DNA from: Merluccius polli
Lineage: Eukaryota > Chordata > Actinopteri > Gadiformes > Merlucciidae
DNA: 64,000 nucleotides
Reading direction: 5' to 3'
NCBI GenBank assembly: GCA_030340625.1
Contig: JAOPHQ010002058.1
Span: 49,176 to 113,175 of the forward strand
Shown here: positions 32,380 to 42,306 of the stretch, one piece after another
Numbering within the stretch: position 1 is the first letter of the stretch
Layout: every line of letters begins with the position of its first letter
Position numbers and translations under genes: made by a program
Notes under the pieces: model-generated
What the model saw: the letters and a program-made list of their open reading frames with translations, nothing else
Databases searched by the model: none
Told to the model about the DNA's origin: nothing

Positions 32380-33110
32380 TGTGGCGCCCGCCGGGTACAG
32401 GTAAGGAGGAGGGTATGTGGGAAAGTGGTGGAAGGGTTTTATGTTGCACCCTGCCATCTGGTGGCCGCAGAGCGCTTTTCACTCTTGCCTCTGTCTAAGG
32501 AAAACCCAACCATATATGGAGTTCCGACGAGACCAGCAGAGACACCTGTGCGAAGCGGAGCAGCTGCAGCCACTCGCCCTAATGAAGGAAGAGAGGATAA
32601 AAGCAGCAGGAAGTGCACACAACGGGGAAGGAGTAGTGGAAGCGAAATATGGTGGTAGTGAGTAGAGATAGAAGTTTATCAAAAGCGCTGTGTATGACCC
32701 CTTTTCCCAGGAGAACCCCGTTGGCTGATCGACCCTTGGACCGTCTGAAAACCCGCCTGTGTACCGACCCCCGCCTGTCTGACATCCCTCCCTCCCGCCG
32801 AACCCTGGTCCGTCTGAAAACCCGCCCGTGTACCGACCCCCGCCTGTCTGACATCCCTCCCTCCCGCCGAACCCTGGACCGTCTGCGAACCCGACACCGT
32901 GCACCGAACCCCACGCTCAACCACCGACGACGAGTACAGCGCCTGAGCCCCCTCAGGACCGACCCCCCCTCCGCTGCGGCGGCGTCTTCCCCTCTCTCTC
33001 CCTCTCCCGAACCTCCAATAAATTGGATTACTTGTGAAATTGGTGTGGACAGTGAACTATTTTTCAATACTGGTTTGGTGGCACCTCTTCTCCTCCCCGA
33101 GGTTGCCACA
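32380..33110 (+). repeat. 3' LTR of Gypsy copy B
   Basis: It is 731 bp with ends TGTGGCGCCC and GTTGCCACA, AATAAA near 33017 and tandem copies of the CTGTCTGACATCCCTCC segment. It is preceded by the polypurine tract. Confidence 0.85.
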
Positions 33111-33114
33111 GTAT

Positions 33115-33720
33115 AAATATGTTCCAACGACCTGAATAAATCAGAAGCATTGGGTTCTTGAACAGTACCCACTGTTTCGGCTCACTTTGTTCCCGGACGT
33201 CCGTAAGCTTCCAGGGTTCAAGAAAAGATAGATGACTCCATCCAAATAGACCAGCGGTTCCCAAACTTTTTTTCCTGCGCACCCCCTTCGACATCCCAAC
33301 CGGGTTGGCGCACCCCCAATCCCCACTTTAAAAAAAAACACAAAAAAAAACGCAACAAAGCTTTGTTTTATCGCCATATAAAGACACATGTTTAATCATG
33401 CGCAAATAACCAGAGCACGCATGACAATAACACCATCAATTTAGTTTCAATATAATGCAACAAAGCTACGCACAAGCTTCCACTTTGAAGAGGATGAGTG
33501 ACAGACACGGCTCAGTGACAGAAAGTAGGCCTACGGTTATTTTCAGCCGCGTAAAAGACAAATTGCAGCAATAGGCCTATTAAATGCCCGTGGACCTAGC
33601 ATCATTATAACACATTATAACAGTTATGGAAAATAGAACGACAGTACATTGAATTAAATTGCAATGAAGTTACAAACGATCCGCAACATTAAGAGAATAG
33701 GCTCCGAAACAGATAAACAG
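33115..33720. other. Non-coding, with one hAT-type end
   Basis: CAGCGGTTCCCAAACTTTTT near 33252 matches the common fish hAT/Charlie-type terminus. The matching right end was not found, so the element is incomplete. No gene. Confidence 0.4.
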
Positions 33721-33975
33721 GGGCCGGGATCCCACCTCGGCCGGCGCGCGCCGGCCCTCACTTTCATTGCGCCGCGGGGTTTCGTAGGACCCTCTGACTC
33801 GCGCGTGCGTTAGACTCCTTGGTCCGTGTTTCAAGACGGGTCGGGTGGGTAGCCGACATCGCCGCCGACCCCTTGCGCCAGTTGTACGTGAGCCGGATCC
33901 CCGCCCTGAACGACGCGACGCGGTTGGGACGCACTGAGGACAGTCCGTCCCGGTCGACAGTCACGCCCCCGTGAG
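33721..33975 (-). rRNA. 28S rRNA gene fragment (pseudogene)
   Basis: The minus strand carries conserved large-subunit rRNA text: GGCGGCGATGTCGGCTACCC, CCCGTCTTGAAACACGGACC, AAGGAGTCTAACGC and GGCGCAATGAAAGTG, ending at GAGGTGGGATCCCGG. Only about 250 bp is present, on the GC-rich side of an otherwise AT-rich region. It is a stray piece of rDNA, not a working gene. Open frames across it are meaningless. Confidence 0.85.
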
Positions 33976-34343
33976 GGGGGAGGAAGGCGCAGCGAGATAC
34001 AGCGATTGGCTCTGCCGTTTCTTGTGTGATTGGCCGTCCCCGCTGTCACTCCATCTTGTTTACACACCTGCGGTCAGGATTCCCGATGAATCTGCGGCCA
34101 CTGTATGTTGGGCGTTTGTTCTGCCTGTTCGTCTTTGACAAGGTTAAATAATGTCCAAAACATACTCTGTAGTTTGTGGTTTAAAATGTATATGTTAATA
34201 TATGTTTATCAGAGGTTTCATTTACATTAACGTTTGAATCGGTGTGTCCATAATTGTGCGTGCATGCGTGTTTTTTAAAAACCTCATATTTTGCTCTCAT
34301 TAAGAGAATAAAGTGTCAAAAAAGTTTGTCAGTGTCAGTCCTC
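33976..34343. other. Non-coding spacer
   Basis: Two ATTGG boxes (about 34005 and 34030) and a GC-rich start suggest a possible promoter, but no transcript start or exon follows that I recognise. Confidence 0.3.
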
Positions 34344-34594
34344 TGTGTATTCAGAGATGTATAGTAACAAAGTAGAACTACTTCACTACTGTACTTAAGT
34401 ACTAAAATGCGGTATCTGTACTTTACTTGAGTATTATTTTTTTCTCCTACTTCCACTTTTACTTCACTACATATTTTTGATGAGTTTAATACTTTTACTC
34501 CGATACATTTTTCAAGTGCTGAATCGTTACTCGCTACTCACAAAACGTCCGTCGGGACCCATCACAAAATAAATCTGGTTATACTGACGTGACG

Positions 34595-35128
34595 TAGCCT
34601 GGCAAGCCAGACCTACATCAGAAAGATGTAAGGTCTGGCGCAGCTCCATTGGCAGTGTGGGCGGGATAAACGGTTGTCTTTCAAGTTCCCTCTGCACGCA
34701 ATAGGATAGCGCTACAACCAATCAGAGCAACGAAGAAGGTGACGTAGTCAGAGCGACGGCTCTGACTACGTAATTAATCAAAACTCTGAATACATATTTA
34801 TTTTCGAGGAAAGACTTCAGTGCCGTTCGTTGTTCTTTTCTCAAATAAAATGTTAACTTCAACAAGTCTTTAAGAGTCGCGGCCAAAGCCGAGTGGAAAG
34901 ACAACCGTTCGCCAGCAGCAGCAGCCATTGCTTACCTAACACGGAACCGTCGCAACTCTGTCGTCATGGTAGCCCGGCTTTCGACTCCGCCCCTCACGCT
35001 GTGATTGGTCAGACATACAAGACACACTTGGTGTTTCCAGCACCAAAAAGCGGACGGAGCTGTGCTAGACCTACACTAGCTGCCAAATAAATTTGCTGCC
35101 GCTAGGGGGTGTCTAGAGTTCTAGGCTA
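34595..35128. mobile_element. Nested non-autonomous element with 9-bp duplication
   Basis: It is bounded by short inverted ends TAGCCT...AGGCTA and flanked by GACGTGACG on both sides (34586-34594, 35129-35137). An 8-9-bp duplication with very short ends does not settle the superfamily. On the minus strand it encodes what looks like the first exon of a helicase-like protein. Confidence 0.65.
34785..34928 (-). pseudogene. N-terminal fragment of a RecQ-like helicase carried by the nested element
   Basis: From ATG at 34928 the frame reads MAAAAGERLSFHSALAATLK, then leucine- and lysine-rich sequence, then EEQ-type text (LRKEQRTALKSFLENK). This resembles the opening of the multi-copy RecQ-like helicases of fish, in which a similar LKxEQ..AL..FL segment precedes the Walker A motif. 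The Walker A region is not reached; a palindrome and unrelated sequence follow. The assignment is from memory of the family and is tentative. Confidence 0.4.
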
Positions 35129-36463
35129 GACGTGACGTCCACGCTTTTAACAATTGTAGAATATAGTAGGCCTATTAAATGAGAGTTAATCACATAATGC
35201 TGGCGTCCGTAACTTCTTCCTGCGTGTCTCCGCATCCTCATTTAAAACCCAATTGCGCTCCTCGTAATCAAGAGCGCACAAACTCGAATTCACGCACGCA
35301 CAGCTGTCTTATTGAAAAAAAAATGCAAACAAACATCTCATCTCATGATGCATTCTGGCAGATATTTAACTGTCTGAAATCATAGGCTTACTGCATGTTG
35401 CCTAGAAGACAAACTAAACAGTAGAGACAGCTCGTTCTGCAAAGGGAAAGCATATCAACTCCGCTATTAGCCTGGGCGCGATGGGAGGATAAGCATTCCT
35501 TTTTCATAAACATTGAATTGTCAAATAGCCGATATCAATGGCCAAATTCATTCATTAATTTAACATTAAAGGCAACAGGCAATGTGGGGGTTTTCCAAAC
35601 AAACTACTCTGTAACAAGCAAGCCATGGCTGGTGCGTGTCCCGTGTGTCAGTGTGTTTATTTTAAAACAACAAAGAAGAACATTAAGAAAGCCATTCAAG
35701 CAGACCTATACTAAGTGTGTAACACTAACACAGATCTGTACTTGGTCACAAAGCCCTCAGACTCTTATGCGAAGTTGCTTTGATTAGTGCTCACCTGCTT
35801 AATTGTTCGCTACCAGAGCCCTGGAAGACGTGTCTTAAAGAGAAAGGCATCATTATAATAGGCTCATACACTGTGTTAATATCTGAAATTACACCTATTA
35901 TTTCAAGAATCATGAAAGGCTTTCAGCAAATATTAAGGTGCTATTAATTACATATTAGACAAATCTACCAAATAATAAGTTAAACTACACAAAATGAGAC
36001 AGGCCTATTATAGACAATTCTAGTATTGGCTATATCAGATTGTGATGCCAGCTGAACTAACACACCTAATGAAACATAAAAATCAAATGTTTTACCCATT
36101 CAAAATATTAAATTACTTATTAATTAATTATCAGAATACACTCAGAATTAATCAGAATATGCGCTTCAACAGCTCTCTCTATTTTGACCATACATGTGTT
36201 TATATCCCTGTTAATATAGCCTACACATCACACAACACTTGTACTTGTACTTGTACTTTTACTTTCAGTACTTGAGTAGTAAATTTTAAAATACTTCTAC
36301 TTGCAATACTTAAATACAAAACATTTTGAATACTTTAGTACTTCCACTTAAGTATGGTTTTTAAAGAACACTTCTACTTCTACTCAAGTCACTTTTTTGA
36401 TATAGTACTTGTACTTCTACTCAAGTCTTGGTCTCCAGTACTTTATACATCTCTGTGTGTATT

Positions 36464-36915
36464 ACACCAGAACATAATAGTAGTCAGTAATTGCAGACCA
36501 TGCTCCAAGGAAAATCAATGAAAGAGGAAGATCATTTTAAATCTGAAAACATGGTAAAATGCACCAGAATGCGTCGGGGGGGGGGACCCCCAGACCCCCG
36601 TCTAAATATGTCCCCCCCACTCTCAAAACGCTGATTACGCCCTTGCCTATGCTGCTTTAAATGTCATTTTCAGTTTTGATGTCGGGACGTCCCTGGCAGG
36701 CGGACATTATTGTAAAACGTATTGAAAGTTTTACAATAGATGCCAGCTACTAAACTTTAGTGAAAAAACCTGTTTTAGTCTCAACAACAATATGCAACGG
36801 CGAAGGCTTTATTATTTCTCTAGAGCCGTTTGTCCGTTCTGGGCTACTGTAGAAACATGGCGGTGCAACATAGCGACCCGCTCCCCATAAACGGCTCATT
36901 CTAAGCAAACAAAAA
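36464..36915. other. No gene recognised
   Basis: It contains a G/C run (GGGGGGGGGACCCCC near 36577) and sequence resembling a dispersed repeat (AAAACGCTGATTACGCCCTT). No coding support. Confidence 0.35.
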
Positions 36916-36919
36916 CACA

Positions 36920-37400
36920 ACGATTATTATTTTCAGGTCATAATGAAATCTACTTATGGGGGTATTATTGAGACAATATTATTTGTGTGTGCGTATCTCA
37001 ATCTGTGTGTGTGTAATAAGATTTGTGTGTATTCACATTTGTGTGTATTCACATTTGTGTGTGCGTAATAAGATTTGTCTGTCTGTATTCACATTTGTGT
37101 GTGTGTAAAAAAATCTGTGTGTCTGTATTCACATGTGTGTGTTTGTGATAAGATTGGTGTGTCTGTATTCACATTTGTGTGTTTGTGATAAGATTGGTGT
37201 GTCTGTATTCACATTTGTGTGTGTGTAAAAAAATCTGTCTGTAAATCTGTAAATGTCTGTCATCAGTTATAACTCAGGCGGGAGCTCTGATTGGCCGTCT
37301 TTTTACACGTGGATTTTGGCACACTTCTGCCGTGCAGATCTGCAAATGCGATCCGTGTGTAAAAACGATTTGTCTGTAACTTCACGCAATAGTCTACACA
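36920..37400. repeat. TG-rich minisatellite and flanking dispersed repeat
   Basis: Several ~40-bp units of GTGTCTGTATTCACATTTGT and GTGTGTAATAAGATT lie at about 36980-37250. Then comes sequence (TTTTTACACGTGGATTTTGG, CTTCTGCCGTGCAGATCTGC) shared with 10780-11190. Confidence 0.65.
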
Positions 37401-37885
37401 CCACTAGTCGGCGCGTAGCACCCAGTGATGTTAAGCGTGTCATTGTCATGGGGAAGATGGCTGCCGTTAATGGGTACATAACAACTTAACGTTTGTTTTC
37501 CTCATATATAAACGCATTGTAAAGCCCATGAGTTGTTCGAAGTTTCCGACGACCGGGTCACTGGGTGCTACGCGTTGGGCTTAGTGGAGCCAGCTAACCA
37601 CAACATATCCTGGCTGTGATCCTGGCTTCGTCGGCCCCAGTATGTTGTGTGTGTAAACAACCCTGCACTCTTTTAAAAACACGTAATACAACCCTATTGT
37701 TACCACTTTATTTCTTTTTCTTGTTTTAATGTATTTTTGACACGTTTGACTGAAGAACAAGCTCATTCAAACCATTAATCGCATGTTATAATATGGCAAG
37801 AAATACATATTTGAATCTTAAATCTTCTGCATCTGCAAGGGTTCCTTGCAGGGGTATGGATCTACGGTAGGCGGTGTGTGACTCG

Positions 37886-38082
<197 letters not shown>

Positions 38083-38086
38083 ATAT

Positions 38087-38337
38087 TGTGGCGATCACGG
38101 CCATGCCCCCTATGGGGGTCCTGCGCAAGGGGTTGGACCCTATGGTGAATCTCGGGTAGGGGTTGGACCGTGAGTGAGGGTCCTAGTTGTGTTTGTCAGG
38201 TGTGCCGTGTTTCTGTCTGTGTGTATGGGTGTACAAATAAAGGCAACTCCCGGGGTCGTGCGGTGTATGGGGCACGGGAGTTGCGTAAACATGTAACCCT
38301 GGGCTCCTGTCTCATTCCTCCCGCACCGGTTGCCACA
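38087..38337 (+). mobile_element. Solo LTR, Gypsy-like
   Basis: It is 251 bp with TGTGGCGATC...GTTGCCACA ends, like the Gmr1-type LTRs at 13703 and 28743, and AATAAA at about 38239. A 4-bp ATAT duplication flanks it (38083-38086, 38338-38341). No internal sequence is present, as expected after LTR-LTR recombination. The interior is unlike the other LTRs here, so it is a different family. Confidence 0.75.
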
Positions 38338-38341
38338 ATAT

Positions 38342-39490
38342 ACACACACACACATGTCTATATTTGTGTGTAATATGTGTATCGAAAACTATAATAACCA
38401 CGGATACAAAACAAAGTTTAATACTCACACTTTGACATTCCGTCGAGGGTAACTTATTGAGCAAAAACATCGTTTCATGTAATTCCGCCTTTGGTCATGT
38501 GACTGTAATCACGTGTTCACACGGGTTCCTGGTTCCTGAGTTTAATGGATTTGTGGCAAATAAATGACGATTAAAAAATAGGACGAATAACACATTTACG
38601 GGAGATTTTCATGGGCACCGTTTGTAGGAGTGTCTGTAAATCAAGAGTTGTGTTATCGCCGTGCGTGACACCGGTAATGTGGCTGTTAACTGGACGTGTT
38701 AGTTATAACAGTCGTCACCAGACGGGTCGCCGGGGTTCTCCCAACAAGTACAAGTGAATGACATACAGCTTTGTTTGCGGTGGGTGTCGGTCTGCAGAGT
38801 GGCTCTACAGTTAATCGTATTTTTTTCCCCGTATTGACTAGTCTACCGTATGGATAATCGACCATGGTAAATGCTCAATCCTCACATGGTAAGTCCTATA
38901 TCGTTCGTGCATTATGTTTTGATGTGTGAAGTTGTTAAGGTCAGGACACACGAGTATGCAGACAAAACATGCCGTCCTATTTTGCATACACTTGCCCTTT
39001 ACCAATGTTTTGAATTACCGTACATCTTATGACTCTACTTGATGCTTCGGAGGAAACCGTAATGGCAGATTCAGTGGTATTACAAAAAGGCTAATAGGAT
39101 TACGCCATCTGCCACAGAGACGATTTACTACATGAAAGTGTAGTACGTTCAATTGGCAGGCGCAAACTTTAAGGCACCTGAAAGTCACCAGTTTGTTGAT
39201 GAGGTATGAAGCATTAACTATTGCCAGTTTATCCTCAGTGTTGTATCCGCCGAGATCTACCATATAAATACTATATCAACCATATCCATGTTCACATCTC
39301 GATGATGTAGATAAAGATGTAATATGTATATCCATTTACGGAATATGTTTCATATTCAGGCAGAAATTGGTGTGGCCTATCAGTATCCTATGGAGGACCA
39401 AAACTGCCAAAATACAAAATAAATTACTATAAATAATGAATAAATAAGCCAAATAAATAAATGTAGAAATAAAAGCCTCAATGATTAAAT
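38342..39490. other. Non-coding spacer
   Basis: A short (AC)n tract starts it. No exon, inverted ends or tandem repeat was recognised. Confidence 0.35.
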
Positions 39491-39497
39491 AAATATG

Positions 39498-40584
39498 CAA
39501 GTTAATTTGAAAATAAATACATTTACCCAGAAATAGATACATACATGAATGCAATTAATTTATTTTCATATTTAATTATTTCCTAATTTATTCTTTTCTC
39601 TATATATTTATTTCTGTTTTATTTATTTCTATATTTATTTATTTCTGTATTTATTTATTTCTGTATTTATTTCTCTATTCATTTATTTCCCTATTTACTT
39701 ATTTACGTATTTATTTATTCCTGTATTTCTTCGTCCATATGTTAATGAGGGGCGTGTCTTGAACACTCAGACATTAGCAATCAAACCCACAGGAGAAGAG
39801 GCACAGACCCTCCTCTCCCTAATGGCTGCTTGACGGTCTGTTTTCGAGCGTCCTTCAACAACGTAAGCATGACACAGAGCGAGGCGATTTACCATCTTGA
39901 CGACATCATCTCGTTTTGACATCTCATGTGGTTGTCATTTGGACAACTTCAAGTTACACCCCCCTGCTACAAGTTATGCCCCCTGCCAAAAGTTACACCC
40001 TGTGTTGCAAGTTATGCCTCCTGCTACAAGTTACGCCCCCTACTACAAGTTACACCCCCTACTACAAGTTACGCCCCCTGTTACAAGTTACGCCCTCCTG
40101 CTACAAGTTATGCCTCCTGCTACAAGTTACGCCCCCTACTACAAGTTACACCCCCCTACTACAAGTTACGCCCCCTGTTACAAGTTACGCCCTCCTGCTA
40201 CAAGTTACGCCGCCTGCTACAAGTTACACCCCCTGCTACAAGTTACACCCCCTTCACGTTATGCCTCGCTCCATTGCCGGACGAGGTAAGTACAGTCGAT
40301 CTATGAGCTCTCATATTGATTAACCAATGGGAGTTAGGTGATACCATCAAGGCACGCCCCTTCATTTACATATGGACGAAGAAATACAGGAATAAATAAA
40401 TAGGGAAATAAATAAATAGGGAAATAAATCAATACAGAAATAAATGAATAGGGAAATAAATTAATACAGAAATACATGAATAGGGAAACAAATAAAAACA
40501 AATGAACAATTAGGGAAATAAATTAATTAATTGTATTCGTATATTTATTTATTTTTATATTTATTTATTTTCAAATTAACTTGC
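39498..40584. mobile_element. Foldback (long inverted repeat) element
   Basis: The arms 39498-39766 and 40346-40584 are complementary. GCAAGTTAATTTGAAAATAA is at the outer left and its complement at the outer right. The inner ends are TTTCTTCGTCCATATG and CATATGGACGAAGAAA. The arms are mostly ATTT/AAAT repeats. The loop holds a 17-19-bp minisatellite. It adjoins a LINE fragment on the right. Confidence 0.75.
39949..40265. repeat. CTACAAGTTACGCCCC minisatellite
   Basis: About 17 units of 17-19 bp have the pattern (C)n TGCTACAAGTTACGCC, with T/C changes. The same repeat recurs at 41561-41800 and 51489-51575. Confidence 0.9.
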
Positions 40585-41184
40585 ATTCTTGATAATAAAC
40601 TTACTGGGGAGAGCATGGCGATGAAAGTTATTACCAAGATTAATCAGAAAACAAAATTTCTAGCAAGAATTTCCCATCTTATCAATAGAAAAGCCTTAGA
40701 GACACTGGCTGGGGCCCTAGTTCAAGGTCATTTTGACTACGCATGCACCTCATGGTTTACTAACCTCCCCAAAAAACTTAAAACTAAATTACAAACATCA
40801 CAAAACAAACTAGTAAGGCTGATTCTCAAGCTTCAACCTCTCACTCATCTCACTTCTGCTCATTTTAGTAGCCTTAAGTGGCTGAAAGTAGAGAACAGGG
40901 TAAATGATATACAACTGTGTATGGTGCATAGAATTATAAAAAATGAGGTACCTAAATATCTATGTAATTATTTTTCTAGAATACTGCACACACACAGTTA
41001 CTCCACAAGGAGAAGTGCTACTGATTTAGTGGTGTTTAGATTTAAAAGTTGCTTGGGAAAGGGCTCTTTTTTATATTCAGCTGCAGTTTCATGGAATGGG
41101 TTACCTACCAATTTGAAGACAATAGGTTCTCTAGCGAGTTTTAAAACAGCCTTAAAAAAATGGTTGAGTATTAGACAGTCATGA
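40585..41184 (+). pseudogene. LINE ORF2 C-terminal fragment
   Basis: The frame begins CILDNKLTGESMAMKV and runs 200 codons to a stop. It includes HFDYACTSWF and STRRSATDLVVFRFKSCLGKG, then YSAAVSWNGLPTNLK. These are the thumb and C-terminal blocks of CR1/L2/jockey-type reverse transcriptases. The catalytic RT blocks are absent, because the foldback element ends exactly where the fragment begins. Confidence 0.7.
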
Positions 41185-41560
41185 GATGGTGGTATTATTG
41201 TGTATATGTATATGTGTATGTGTACTGTATGTATATGTGTATATATATGCATATATGTGTATATGTGTGTATATATATATATGTATAGATGTTGTATGTA
41301 TGTGTTTGATTGAACTTGTGTTGTTTTATTCTCTTTTTGCACTATCATATACATTACATTACATTACATTGCATTTGACGCACACACACACACACTCACA
41401 CATCACTCTTACACACATACTTACAGATGCATACACTACGAAGGGACCACTATGGAAATAAGCCTTTGGGCTTTATTGTGTTATCCTTTTGTCCTGCTGC
41501 ACTTTTGTAAATCTACCTCTGTGCATATGGCAATAAAGAATTTCAATCAATCAATTTTCA
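41185..41560 (+). mobile_element. 3' tail of the LINE fragment with microsatellites
   Basis: (TG/TA)n and (CA)n tracts are followed by GGCAATAAAGAATTTCAATC and short ATCA repeats, a typical LINE 3' end. Confidence 0.5.
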
Positions 41561-41800
41561 ATGCCCCTTGCTACAAGTTATGCCCCCTGCGACACGTTAC
41601 ACCTCCTGTTACAAGTTACGCCCCCTGTTACAAGTTACGCCCCTGTTACAAGTTACACCCCCTGTTACAAGTTACGCCCGCTGTTACAAGTTATGCGCAC
41701 TGGTACAAGTTAAGCCCCCTGCTACAAGTTATGCCCCTTGCTACAAGTTATGCCCCCTGCTACAAGATATGCCCCCTTCACGTTACGCCCCTCTCTTGCA
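41561..41800. repeat. CTACAAGTTACGCCCC minisatellite, second copy
   Basis: About 13 units match those at 39949-40265. Both arrays finish with CCCCCTTCACGTTA(C/T)GCC, so they derive from the same larger element. Confidence 0.9.
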
Positions 41801-42133
41801 GTCCGCAGACAAAACCTCCTCTCTGGCTCTAATTGTTATGTAGTGTGGGGGGTGTCAAGAGACACGCAATTCCTATCATGGTATAAAAGACTATAATAAC
41901 AAACTATGTGAAGTAACTAGGGTTTGCGACTGTGTACTCGAGTAATCGAGTACTCGCTGGCAGTGTCAAAATCGATTAGAAAAAAATTCTAACCAGAAAT
42001 CGTTTTTATTTCTCCATGGAGGACACTAATTCTGACTTTTAACCGACACTCGTTAACCGGTCACTAACTGTTTTTTTTATTTTTATTGGAAAGGAGGACT
42101 GTCCAAATTCGTACTTTTAAACTTCAAGCTTCC

Positions 42134-42168
42134 GATAATCATTACGTTTAACTAATTAATAATATATA

Positions 42169-42227
<59 letters not shown>

Positions 42228-42240
42228 ATATATATGTGTG
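42134..42240. repeat. (TA)n tract
   Basis: Roughly 90 bp of alternating AT precedes the LINE below. Confidence 0.9.
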
Positions 42241-42306
42241 TATGTACATCTTGACAGTTCCGTCGGTCTTCCTGTTTTTCAAAGTGACTGTGGGGGTTAC
42301 CACTGA

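Larger units (their letters stand above)
28743..33110 (+). mobile_element. Gmr1-like Ty3/Gypsy retrotransposon, copy B, defective
   Basis: It is flanked by a 4-bp GTAT duplication (28739-28742, 33111-33114). The right LTR (32380-33110) is 731 bp. The left (28743-29178) is 436 bp because of an internal ~295-bp deletion. The primer site TGGTGGAGAATGCGGGC and a good polypurine tract (GAGGGGGGGG before 32380) are kept. The coding region has a nonsense codon, a ~1.08-kb deletion and frameshifts. It is a sister of copy A at 13703, from a slightly different LTR subfamily. Confidence 0.9.
34352..36455. mobile_element. hAT element rich in TACTT motifs
   Basis: The ends are CAGAGATGTATAGTA and TACTTTATACATCTCTG, with exact 8-bp duplications TGTGTATT (34344-34351, 36456-36463). 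The subterminal regions are dense in ACTTGTACTT/ACTTTTACTT motifs. No transposase is seen. A second element is nested at 34595-35128. Confidence 0.85.

Noticed and set aside
33764..34067. Minus-strand open frames of 66-78 codons
   Set aside because: They lie in the 28S rDNA fragment and its GC-rich edge.
39897..40323. Long tyrosine/lysine/proline repeat proteins in three frames
   Set aside because: The minisatellite lacks stops in several frames at once, the mark of a repeat rather than a gene.
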